Positions 45,518 to 54,800 of a DNA stretch of 64,000 nucleotides are shown here, piece after piece. The position numbers and the translations under genes are program-made. Positions within the stretch are counted from its first letter, which is position 1. Every line of letters starts with the position of its first letter. Origin of the DNA: Calothrix sp. 336/3 (GTDB taxonomy: Bacteria; Cyanobacteriota; Cyanobacteriia; Cyanobacteriales; Nostocaceae); assembly GCF_000734895.2 (NCBI RefSeq), contig NZ_CP011382.1, positions 4,008,700 through 4,072,699 of the forward strand, read 5' to 3'. The notes under the pieces are model-generated. The model did no database searches and was not told where the DNA came from. It worked only from the letters and a program-made list of their open reading frames with translations.

Positions 45518-46846
45518 CTACAGCAAAGTTACTTTATCGTGAGCGCAATCCAGATGTCTAGTAATCCCTCTGGTATCAAGAACCGCCTGAGCCTTTGCTA
45601 CTAAATCAATGTAATTAATTTGACTATGGTCTGTAGCAATAATTACTAAGTCAGCAGTGGCGATCGCCTCCTCAGTCAAGGTGACACTATGAAATGTTTG
45701 TCCTTTAATTTCCATTTTGGGCACAAAGGGGTCATGGTAGGTCACGGTGATTTTATCTTCTAGCAAATAGTTAATCACCATCATGGCTGGAGACTCTCGC
45801 CAATCTCCCAAGTCTTTTTTATAGGCAACACCTATCATCAAAATCCGTGATTTGGCGGGGGCAATTCCCAAATCATTTAAAACCCGGCGAGCTTTTTCTC
45901 GGACAAATATCGGCATGGAACGGTTAATTTCCCCAGCTAGGGCAATGAAGTGAGTGTTAAAGTTGACCTCCTTTGCCTTCCATTCCAAGTAATGGGGGTC
46001 AATGGGGATACAATGACCACCCACACCGGGTCCCGGATAGAAAGGCATAATGCCAAAGGGTTTGGTATTCGCAGCATCCAGAACTTCCCAGACATTTAAA
46101 TCCAGGCGATCGCACAATAAAGCTAACTCGTTGACTAAGGCAATATTCACCGCTCGAAAGGTATTCTCAAATACCTTCACCAGTTCCGCAGCTTTCGCAC
46201 TACTCACAGGAACTACATGGTCAATAGTCTGCTGATAAAATAACATTGCTATTTCCAAGGATTGGGAGTCCGATGCCCCCACAACCTTGTTAGTATTTTT
46301 AGTTGTGTAACGCTTATTTCCTGGATCTACCCGTTCGGGGGAATGAGCCAGAAAAAAATCTTGCCCCTGTTTTAAACCACTCACCTGCTCCAGTACCGGT
46401 CGCATCACCTCATCTGTGGTTCCGGGATAGGTTGTAGATTCTAAGGTGACTAATTGCCCCGGTCGGAGATATTTTGCAATCCCATGGGTGACACTTTCTA
46501 TGTAACTTAAGTTAGGGGTGAGATTTTTTGTGAGCGGAGTCGGCACACAAATGACAATCACATCCATCTGTGGCACTTCCTCAAAGCCCAGTACCGCCCT
46601 TAATTTGCCCGTGGCAACAACTTGTTTTAAATCTTCATCTTTAATATCTGTAATGTAATTATCTGCCATGTTGACTCGTTCGGTTCGTTGGGGATTCTGC
46701 TCAATTCCCACCACTGGATAACCAACCTTGGCTTTTTCCACAGCGAAGGGCAAACCAACATATCCCAACCCCACAACACCAACTACGGCTGTATGTGCCC
46801 GAATTTTTTCTTGTAAATGAGTCAAAATTTGCGTTTTTTCAGTCAT
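45518..46846 (-). CDS. wbpA: UDP-N-acetyl-D-glucosamine 6-dehydrogenase, WbpA-like
   Basis: 442 residues with the UDP-glucose/GDP-mannose dehydrogenase three-domain layout. Visible are GVVGLGYVGLPFA (NAD), LESTTYPGTTDE, the catalytic cysteine in GPGVGGHCIPIDP and a C-terminal UDP-binding part with AYKKDLGDWRESPA. It oxidises C6 of UDP-GlcNAc to the uronate, the first step of the pathway, and is the first gene of wbpA-B-D-E. A WecC-type ManNAc dehydrogenase is the nearest alternative, but linkage to B, D and E favours WbpA. Confidence 0.92.
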   Translation of the reverse strand: MTEKTQILTHLQEKIRAHTAVVGVVGLGYVGLPFAVEKAKVGYPVVGIEQNPQRTERVNMADNYITDIKDEDLKQVVATGKLRAVLGFEEVPQMDVIVICVPTPLTKNLTPNLSYIESVTHGIAKYLRPGQLVTLESTTYPGTTDEVMRPVLEQVSGLKQGQDFFLAHSPERVDPGNKRYTTKNTNKVVGASDSQSLEIAMLFYQQTIDHVVPVSSAKAAELVKVFENTFRAVNIALVNELALLCDRLDLNVWEVLDAANTKPFGIMPFYPGPGVGGHCIPIDPHYLEWKAKEVNFNTHFIALAGEINRSMPIFVREKARRVLNDLGIAPAKSRILMIGVAYKKDLGDWRESPAMMVINYLLEDKITVTYHDPFVPKMEIKGQTFHSVTLTEEAIATADLVIIATDHSQINYIDLVAKAQAVLDTRGITRHLDCAHDKVTLL

Positions 46847-47244
46847 GGCTTCGAGGCTAAATAATTGGGCTAAGAAAAAATTGTAATTTGAGTTGCTGCT
46901 CCCGTGATTAATTCCAATATTTCATAAGAGTGAATCAAATTCATAAATTTTATCCTGCTCTCATAGTGCGTTTTCCGACATTCACGATAATCGTCGGGAA
47001 AAATAGTTACCAAAATTTGCTACTCTAGGTTACGTATATGCCAATTGCCCCAACCCTTGAAAATAATTCCTAGCAACTCCTTTCATCCATCCAAAACATA
47101 GTTAATCAGGTCTACAAAGTTAGTTTATATATTTACCAGTATTTCCATAAACAAGCAGTTAGCATCTGGTGAATTCTGTCAAGGGTAGCAGCAAATTTCA
47201 CACAATACTTAGTATTCCTTAATATTTCTCTTTCTACCTAGGTT
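46847..47244. promoter_or_regulatory. Divergent non-coding region with a hairpin
   Basis: This 398-bp spacer between wbpA (leftward) and the GumK-like gene (rightward) must contain both promoters. A hairpin with TTTTCCGAC / GTCGGGAAAA arms (46971-47002, one bulged G) surrounds an internal ACGAT-A-ATCGT palindrome. It lies 125 bp from wbpA, so it may be an operator or 5'-leader structure. No other feature was recognised. Confidence 0.45.
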
Positions 47245-48372
47245 ATGAAGCGTGTAGTTTTAATTACTGGTCATTACTGGCATTCCAAACGCAAGGCAGG
47301 TTTTCACTGGCTGGGTGATGCTTTTTGGCGGCAAGGTTGGGAAGTTGTGTTCTTGACTGCTCCCTTGAGTTGGCTATCTGTGTTACGTCGAGATTATCGG
47401 CTAGCTTATCCGGTTCTGGAGGAAGCGAATCGACTACAACCCATCAAACCAAATATGTGGAGCTATGTTTGGTTTACTCCTTGGCATCCTGCGAATCTTC
47501 GTCTGGGTATGCTGAATCATCTCAGCCGTTCTTGGTTTCGCTCCTATGGTCAGTTACCTTTACCAGAGGTAGAATCACTGTTGAAAGATGCTGATCTATT
47601 TATCTTTGAGAGTACCCCAGCTCTTTTATTATTCGATAGATGTAAACAGATTAACCCTCGCGCTCAGTATATATATAGAGTTTCCGATGATTTACGACTC
47701 TTAAATAATCATTCTATTGTCTTAGAGAAAGAAGCAGAAGTATTACCAAAATTTAATTTGGTCAGTGTTCCCAGTCAGCATATGTATCGTATGTTTGCTG
47801 GATTACCTAATATTAAATTACACCTCCATGGTATCCGCAAAGACTTGTTTGCTCAGGATTATTACAATCCCTACCCCCCATCAGAGCATCCCCATGTCGT
47901 TTTTGTTGGCAATACCCGTTTTGACTATGATTTTATCGATAGGGCTAGTCAATTACTACCTGATTGGCAGTTCCACATTATTGGTCCAATGTCTAATTTA
48001 ATTTCGAGAAAAAATATTATTGCTTATCAAGAATTACCCTTTGAAGCAACTATTCCTTATCTCAAATATGCCGATATTGCCCTGCAAAATCTCGCATATA
48101 GTCCAGGTTCTGAATGCTTTACCGATAGTCTGAAAATAATTCAATATACTTACTGCCAACTGCCAATCGTAGCACCAGATTACCTGAAATCTTCTCGAGA
48201 AAATATGTTTTATTATCAACCAGGAAATCCAGACAGTATCCGTCAAGCATTAATTGCCGCTCAAGGTTGCGATCGCTCACAAATCTCCACTGAGAATATT
48301 TATGATTGGGATGAGTTAGTATCTGAGTGGCTGGGTTCATCTTTTGCACCTGTAAAGGTGACGACCAAGTAA
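47245..48372 (+). CDS. GumK-like glycosyltransferase (putative glucuronosyltransferase)
   Basis: This 375-residue GT-B protein has an N-terminus (TGHYWHSKRKAGFHWLGDAF, then LTAPLSWLSVLRRDYR) resembling GumK/GT70 beta-glucuronosyltransferases of xanthan-type synthesis and their relatives. The donor half includes VFVGNTRFDYDFID, WQFHIIGP and DSLKIIQYTYCQLPIVAP. GumK transfers GlcA from UDP-GlcA on the inner membrane face. Here a uronate or di-N-acetyl-uronate donor from the neighbouring wbp genes would fit. It is alone on the + strand, divergent from wbpA. Substrate assignment is inference. Confidence 0.75.
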   Translation: MKRVVLITGHYWHSKRKAGFHWLGDAFWRQGWEVVFLTAPLSWLSVLRRDYRLAYPVLEEANRLQPIKPNMWSYVWFTPWHPANLRLGMLNHLSRSWFRSYGQLPLPEVESLLKDADLFIFESTPALLLFDRCKQINPRAQYIYRVSDDLRLLNNHSIVLEKEAEVLPKFNLVSVPSQHMYRMFAGLPNIKLHLHGIRKDLFAQDYYNPYPPSEHPHVVFVGNTRFDYDFIDRASQLLPDWQFHIIGPMSNLISRKNIIAYQELPFEATIPYLKYADIALQNLAYSPGSECFTDSLKIIQYTYCQLPIVAPDYLKSSRENMFYYQPGNPDSIRQALIAAQGCDRSQISTENIYDWDELVSEWLGSSFAPVKVTTK

Positions 48373-48640
48373 GTGAAATTTATACTGCTGCTTTTCAGCA
48401 AGCAAATATAATTGCCATATTAAAAGAGCTGTCTAACATCACATTAAACAACTCTTGTTTGAAATCAGATATTTCAGATATAGATTTTTCACTCTTGGGA
48501 AGTCATATCAGACAAGCATAGAACAGAGAAAGATTGAGTCGGTTCACACAATATTTTGTTATGTAAGTCCAATATTATGGCTTTTCTCGTTCTGGTTTAT
48601 CTGATATATCAAAAGATGATTAACTGAACTATACTGCTAA

Positions 48641-49237
48641 CTAGGAATTATTTGCTTCTCTGGTGTATTTATTCCAAGCTGTTGCCGCATCATGGGCAGC
48701 TTCCTGAGCACTTTCAATAGGATTGTCGGCAGTTTTTAAGGCAGTGTCTTGTAAAGAACTACGCGCATTTGTAAGGTTATCTTTGATATTTTCTAACCCT
48801 TCCTTAGTGCCCTTTGCGACATCTTCGCTTGTATCTTTGAGTTTACCTGTAATATCGTCAACTTTGTCTTCAATGTTTTCTCCGAGCTTGCTAGAGTCTT
48901 TGGCGACTCTGTTAGCAGCTTTGGCAATATTATTTGTCTGTTTTTCCTGGTTATATTCTGCTTGTTCTTTCAATACTTTTGTTTTTCTTTTGGCTGCGTC
49001 GATTGCTGATTTTGAGCGAGGATCGACATCACTAAAACTATTCATTCCACCTTCATAGGTTGAATAGATTCCATCTCCTTTAGGTACGGAAATTTCTGAA
49101 TTTGCTCTGTTAGGGTTAGGAGTTGTTGCTGCAACAGAACTACAAGCTTGGGTAAAAAATAGAAAAGTACAAGCTACGGCAGCAGCGAATACTTTCCCTA
49201 ATCGGATATTTTGGAATAAAGAAATTAATTTTTTCAT
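48641..49237 (-). CDS. Small lipoprotein with helical, charged repeats
   Basis: 198 residues from the ATG at 49237; the frame also opens at 49267. It has a lipoprotein signal sequence (basic start, hydrophobic FAAAVACTFLFF, then FTQAC with lipidation at Cys32). The mature part is highly charged and helical, with amphipathic stretches (LGENIEDKVDDITGKLKDTSE, GTKEGLENIKDNLTNARSS) like apolipoprotein or LEA/YtxH-type proteins. No enzyme motif. Proteins of this kind in cyanobacteria are often stress-induced; that is not visible here. Confidence 0.75.
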   Translation of the reverse strand: MKKLISLFQNIRLGKVFAAAVACTFLFFTQACSSVAATTPNPNRANSEISVPKGDGIYSTYEGGMNSFSDVDPRSKSAIDAAKRKTKVLKEQAEYNQEKQTNNIAKAANRVAKDSSKLGENIEDKVDDITGKLKDTSEDVAKGTKEGLENIKDNLTNARSSLQDTALKTADNPIESAQEAAHDAATAWNKYTREANNS

Positions 49238-49971
49238 GTGTTTGCTCCATCTCTGATAGTTACTCATAGTAATAATTAAAATTACTATTTATATCTAGCC
49301 GAAGTTGCAACATATAATTGATTATATGTCCAAAATATATAACCAGAGAAGTATATTCTGGCTAGAAAATGATGCGGGGGTTGGAAAGAAATCGAAAAAA
49401 GATAGAAACTCTATTTCTTGACTCCTCCGATTTATTTAACGGTATTACTGATTTTATGGATGATTTGTCATTCCGAACAAAATTTAGGGAAGGAAGAATC
49501 TCAAGAGATACGGAGTCCGAATGGACACACGATACTCAGGTTTTCCATTGCTCTACTTACCATGGCATAACCAACATCATCCTGCATTTATGCAATGTCT
49601 ATTTGACGAATAAATTCTGAGTCGCTGTAGTGGGTGAATAATACTGATTTTATCAGGTAGCAATTTGGGAGATAAAGTTGGGGAAATTCCCACTTGTGAG
49701 GTGAAAGACTTTTTCTCGCTATTTTCAAGATAGACTGGGTTGTGCTTCGTGAACCGTGCAGAAACAGAGTAGGATAAATCAAGAAATAAAACTTAACAGA
49801 GATACCGTATTTGAGGTATCTTGTTCTACAACTTGCCCTTGAGTCACAGTAACTGAAAATATCTATGGGATAGCTTTGATACTTAATCAAACCCGAAACC
49901 AAGAGCTATGAGGAATCACAGATGACTCTGGTGAGTTGGAAATGTACCTTTTACCTTAAACATCGTCACCC
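49238..49971. other. 734-bp intergenic stretch with repeat-like element
   Basis: No convincing gene: the open frames here lack family resemblance and good ribosome-binding sites. At 49466-49516 a TGTCATTCCGAAC stretch and its imperfect inverted partner GTCCGAATGGACA enclose GGAAGAATCTC, resembling the common TCATTCCGA...GGAATCTC dispersed repeat. A hairpin AGATACC-(8 nt)-GGTATCT lies at 49800-49821. The promoter of the ABC permease gene should be in the right third. Confidence 0.45.
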
Positions 49972-50745
49972 ATGAAAAACTGGCAGGAAATGATAGCGAT
50001 CGCCCAACGCATTTTGCTAGAGTTGTTGCGACGTAAACGCAGTCTGGTTTTTTGGATTATTTTTCCTGTATCTGTGCTGCTGATTAATGGTTTTGTTTTA
50101 GCAGAAAGTATGAAAATCACTACAGATAAGGGGTTTGAGTATTCTGCTCCTTCGACTTTGGTGGGTTCTGCATTGTTTTTTAGCTGCTTGGGTGGTAGTG
50201 TGGCTACAGTGGTTGCAGAGCGGGAACAGCAAACCTTAAAGCGTCTATTCATTTCTCCTTTAAGTGGTACTGCTTACTTTCTAGGTATTTTTTTAGCTCA
50301 TAGTTGCATCGGTATTGGACAGGCTTTATTAATTTACGCGATCGCGGCATTTTGGGGTGCGACTTTTAAAGGTTCTATTTTGTTGGGAATCATGATTGTT
50401 TTGTTAAGTATTATTGCTTATGTTGGTTTGGGGTTTATTTTAGGTACACAATTAGCGCGCAGAACTGAAGATGTGAATTCTTTGGTTGCAGCATTTGGTG
50501 TACCTTTATTGATTCTGGGTGGGGCATTTTTCCCGACAACTTTTTTACCCAAGGTGCTTTTAGATATTGCTAAGGTTAATCCGATTTACCATATGAATCA
50601 AGCACTTTTAGGTGTATCTGTAGGGGGTAATCAGGTGAATGATATTGCCTCCCATCTACAGTTTTTAATTGGTTTTTCCGTGGCAATGGTGATTGGTGGT
50701 TGGTTATCTTATCATCGGATGTTAGCTACAGAGAAAAGATTATAG
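49972..50745 (+). CDS. ABC-2 type transporter permease
   Basis: This 257-residue integral membrane protein has about six helices. The family pattern of a cytoplasmic start (RILLELLRRKRSLVFWIIFPV), the conserved EREQQTLKRLFISPLSG motif and a late LPKVLLDIAKVNPIYHMNQALLG places it in the DrrB/NodJ-type ABC-2 exporters. With the ATPase gene 127 bp downstream it forms an exporter of an unknown substrate such as a drug, lipid or peptide. Confidence 0.88.
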   Translation: MKNWQEMIAIAQRILLELLRRKRSLVFWIIFPVSVLLINGFVLAESMKITTDKGFEYSAPSTLVGSALFFSCLGGSVATVVAEREQQTLKRLFISPLSGTAYFLGIFLAHSCIGIGQALLIYAIAAFWGATFKGSILLGIMIVLLSIIAYVGLGFILGTQLARRTEDVNSLVAAFGVPLLILGGAFFPTTFLPKVLLDIAKVNPIYHMNQALLGVSVGGNQVNDIASHLQFLIGFSVAMVIGGWLSYHRMLATEKRL

Positions 50746-50872
50746 TGATAGCAGTTCCTGTAAAGTACAAAATAGCAGGTAAAATGCTGACAATAAAAGG
50801 CTTTGGGCATTTATTTTCCTGATAATTGATTTGCGAATCTGCTTATCTCTACCCTTTCCTATTTCTTAAATT

Positions 50873-51805
50873 ATGCTAAGTATTGAAAATCTGAATAAAT
50901 CTTACGGTAAACGCAGAGTTCTGCAAAATTTGAGTTTTAATATTGCTTCTGGAGAGGTTTACGGTTTACTGGGTGCGAATGGTGCAGGGAAAACCACTAC
51001 AATTAATATTATTTGTAATTTAGTCAGGGCTGATAGTGGAAGTTTATTAATTAATCATCAGCCCATTTCTGCTAAAAGTAAACATTTAATCGGGATTGCG
51101 CCTCAAGAGAATTTGCTGTATAAAAGTCTTTCTTGTGAAGAAAATCTCAATTTCTTTGCCCAAATTTATGGTTTGAGTAGGCAAGAGAGAAAGGAGAAGA
51201 TAGAGAAAGTACTTGAGGCAGTAAATTTATTGGATAGGGCAAAAAGTCCAGTAGAAACCTTAAGTGGGGGGATGCAGAGACGATTAAATATTGCAGTGGC
51301 TTTAATACATCAGCCAAAATTGGTAATTTTAGATGAACCAACTACTGGTTTAGATATTGAGGCAAGATATGAGATTTGGGAATTAATTAGAAATTTAAAA
51401 AATCAGGGAATTACGATTTTACTGACGACGCATTTATTAGATGAAGCGGAGCGTCTATGTAATCGGATTGGAATTTTGAAACAGGGTTATATTTTAGCGG
51501 AAGGTAGTTTAGAATATTTGCGTCTTTGTATCCCAGCGAAGGAAATTATTGTGGTACAAACCCAGGATGAAGAGGAGGCGATCGCCCGCGCAATAGATTG
51601 TGGTTTTACTCCTCGACGTTATGGCAATGATTTGGCTTTTTGGCTCCCGGAGCATTGGGAATTAAAGGATATTATTGCCCAGTTTGAAGGAATCACCATT
51701 AATTCTATCTGCCGTCAACCAGTACGGTTGGAGCATATTTATCTGGAATTAACTCAAGCAGAGCATTTATCTTTGACTCGTTATCAGTTAAGTCGAGTGG
51801 TGTAA
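50873..51805 (+). CDS. ABC transporter ATP-binding protein (DrrA/CcmA-type)
   Basis: This 310-residue ATPase has Walker A GANGAGKTTT, the Q-loop in IAPQENLLY, signature LSGGMQRR, Walker B LVILDEPTTGLD and the switch His in LLTTHLLDEAE. The C-terminal 80 residues form the regulatory extension typical of DrrA-like exporters. It lies downstream of, and co-directional with, the ABC-2 permease gene at 49972, so the two make a 1+1 half-transporter pair. The spacer of 127 bp could include a second promoter. Confidence 0.92.
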   Translation: MLSIENLNKSYGKRRVLQNLSFNIASGEVYGLLGANGAGKTTTINIICNLVRADSGSLLINHQPISAKSKHLIGIAPQENLLYKSLSCEENLNFFAQIYGLSRQERKEKIEKVLEAVNLLDRAKSPVETLSGGMQRRLNIAVALIHQPKLVILDEPTTGLDIEARYEIWELIRNLKNQGITILLTTHLLDEAERLCNRIGILKQGYILAEGSLEYLRLCIPAKEIIVVQTQDEEEAIARAIDCGFTPRRYGNDLAFWLPEHWELKDIIAQFEGITINSICRQPVRLEHIYLELTQAEHLSLTRYQLSRVV

Positions 51806-51853
51806 GGGAGGGGTGAGGAAACAGCAAGAGAGGATAGTTTCTTTCTTAACTGT

Positions 51854-51888
51854 TTACCCATTACCCATTACCTGTTACCCATTACCTT
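51854..51888. repeat. Five tandem heptamers (TTACCCA type) spanning a stop codon
   Basis: Five 7-bp units, TTACCCA, TTACCCA, TTACCTG, TTACCCA and TTACCTT, run from 51854 to 51888. The TAA stop and last codons (GNG) of the leftward 1270-residue gene fall inside the fourth and fifth units. Such short tandem heptamers (STRR) are typical of heterocystous cyanobacteria. Confidence 0.85.
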
Positions 51889-54800
51889 TCGTTTCGGGAT
51901 TATCTTGGGAAAAACTCATTTGAATGATTTTTTGTTTCCCATCGGAGCGAGTTGCTGTCATCACGTAGTTGATGGAGTTACCTGTGAAGGGAATACGCAG
52001 ATGGAAAGTACCATCGGGTTTCATTTTCACCGGATTTCCAGCGACGGAAACATTTGCTCCTGCTTCTGTTGCTCCATGAATGATTAATTCTGCATCTGCA
52101 ATGAACCAAAAATCTGTTTCTGGTCTGCTAAATATGCGAACGGATTGGGAACGTGCTAATCTTGTCCAGGTATTGTCTGGATTTAAATAACCAAGCTCTG
52201 CCATGTAAGTGCGATCGCTCTCCGGAATGGCTACATAGCGATCGTCTACTGTCATTTCACAATCATAGGATTGAATAAACTTGGGTTGCTGATAACTCAA
52301 ATCAATATCGGTGACATCGTAGAGTCGCAGAGCTAATTGGGGATTTCCTTGATTACGTAATTTTAGTTTGCTTTCCTCACTCACTTGCCAAGAAGCATAT
52401 GCCCATTTTGGTGTTCGTGGTGATAATTCAAGTTTCTCACTATTATCAGTGTCAGAGGTTGTATTATTAACCTGTGAAGTGGCAGATGTATATGTATTAA
52501 CACCACTAGGTGAAACCTGAGCTATGGTATCAAAGTCTTTCTGCATAACCTCTTGTGCTATTGTGTGGGGTTCTGCGTTGTCTGCAACCTCTTCTAAGGC
52601 TGTATCAGAAATTACTGACGGTTTTGTCTCTGGGGAAGCATCAATATCTAATGTTTTATCAACTATAAAAGTAGTAGTCTGGGGTTCTGATGCCCGAATG
52701 GGATTGATGACTTCTTCTTTTAGCTGTATTGGTGTTTCCTGAGAAGCATTATCTTCCCAAAGGTCTGGTAAAGGTGCGTATTCTTGACTATTTATAGACT
52801 GTATTTCGGTATTATCTTTGACTTTTGATGCTTCCGATTTGTCAGTCTCGCTGTTGTCGGAATTGGAGAGTTGGGAACCGATTGCCATTCCACCCAGGAT
52901 AGCTGCACCTCCAGCAATGACTGCACCGGAAAGGTTGGGGCTGTTTTCTAAGGGTGTGTCGGTGGTAGGGCTTGGCGTTTCTGCGTTGCTCTCCTCGGCT
53001 GTTGGGGGTTGTATAATTTCCGCAGAGGGCACATCTGCTACATCTGGATTGGTGGCAACGGGTATATCTTGCCAGTCAGAGGAGGTTTTGACTTCGACAT
53101 TTGGTAAATCTGGGATTTGAGTAGTGTTTTCCTGATTATTTACAGGTTCTTCCCAGATATCTGGTAGGGGGGGATAGGATGGTTGTGTTTGGGAATTTTC
53201 TGATGATGATTCTGGGGTGACTGCTGTTTCTGACTGATTATTGAAGATTTGTGACGCGATCGCCGCTCCACCAATGGCAACACCCGCGATCGCTCCCGTG
53301 ATGGGATTAATAATATTGTTGTCTGCTGGATTGGATTCTGATACTGGATTAAATACTGTAGGAGCTTCCACATCGTTATTACCACTGACAGGATTAAAAA
53401 CAGTGGGAGCTTCCCCATCATTACTTGTAGTCAGGGGATTAAACGCTGTAGGTACTTCATCTGCATTACCACTGACAGGGTTAAAGATTGTCGGAGCTTC
53501 CACATCACTGCTCACAGGATTAAAAATGGTGGGAGCTTCTACATCGTTATTACCACTGACAGGATTAAAAACAGTGGGAGCTTCCCCATCATTACTTGTA
53601 GTCAGGGGATTAAACGCTGTAGGTACTTCATCTGCATTACCACTGACAGGGTTAAAGATTGTCGGAGCTTCCACATCACTGCTCACAGGATTAAAGACAG
53701 TGGGAGCTTCCACATCATTACTTGTAGTCAGGGGATTAAAAGCCGTAGGTTCTTCATCTGTATTACCACTGACAGGGTTAAAGATAGTAGGAGCTTCCAC
53801 ATCACTGCTCACAGGATTAAAAACAGTGGGAGCTTCCCCATCATTACTTGTAGTCAGAGGATTAAAAGCTGTAGGTTCTTCATCTACATTCCCACTAACA
53901 GGGTTAAAGATTGTAGGAGCTTCCACATCACTGCTCACAGGATTAAAAATAGTGGGAGCTTCTAAATCAAAATTTGCGGATGGTGTTTGTGGTGTATAGG
54001 GTACATTCCCTAACTCTGGATAGGAAGCATTGACAACTGAGATGGGTGCTTCTAAATCAAATCCAGGATCATCTAAATTTTTCCTTTGAGAGCTAGGTGT
54101 GATGCTGGGAAATTGTAGCTCTGTTTCTCCATCAATTGAGGAAATTTGTGTTTCTGTTTCCCCGTCTAATTGCTGATTTGTTGGTGGAATTTGTGCTTGG
54201 GTTTCCCCATCGAATAAATTAGCAGCTGCAACTGTTGCACCAATTGTACCAAGACCTACAGCTGTGGCTGTGGCAGGGTTGATATTGACTGGAGTGGTGG
54301 GAGCTAAATTTGAACTAACGGTGGGATTTAAATCAGGATTCGGTGTAACAGTTTCGGAATTAGAAGCAACGGTGGGAGTTAAATCAGAATTTGGTGTGAT
54401 GGTTTCGGAATCGGAAGTAGTTTCCGGTTTTTTCGCAGGTTTTCTCATCAACCACCCCAAGAATAAACCCCCTAAAGCGACAAAGGGAATCCAAATCCAC
54501 CACAGAGGGTTTGATTGACTATTTGCATTATTGCTATTTGTTGTATTGTTACTAGCTTCTGGTACTGTCGCGTTGCTGGTAACTTCCGGTGTAGAGACGG
54601 TAGTGGATTCTGTGGTTGCGAGGGGATTTGCTTCCGTGGTTGCGAGGGGAGTTGATATTGGTGAATCTGTGACTTGTGCAATAGGTGTTGTCACCCCATT
54701 ATTTGCTGTGACTGGGGTTGCAGAGGGTGTAACTAATGTGTTGGTGGTGCTATTGCTAGCGATCGCGCTGCTGGAAGAAATAGCGATCGCCACAGATGCT

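Noticed and set aside
48327..48521. 64-codon frame overlapping the end of the GumK-like gene
   Set aside because: No ribosome-binding site and no recognisable motif; it overlaps a well-supported gene. A decayed gene cannot be ruled out.
49369..49902. Two open frames (83 and 104 codons) in the 734-bp spacer
   Set aside because: No family resemblance, poor start contexts and opposite strands overlapping; they look like chance frames.
53241..53999. Long + strand open frame of 252 codons opposite the FNP repeats
   Set aside because: It is the antisense shadow of the in-frame repeats; its sequence is a mirrored periodic peptide with no independent start signal.
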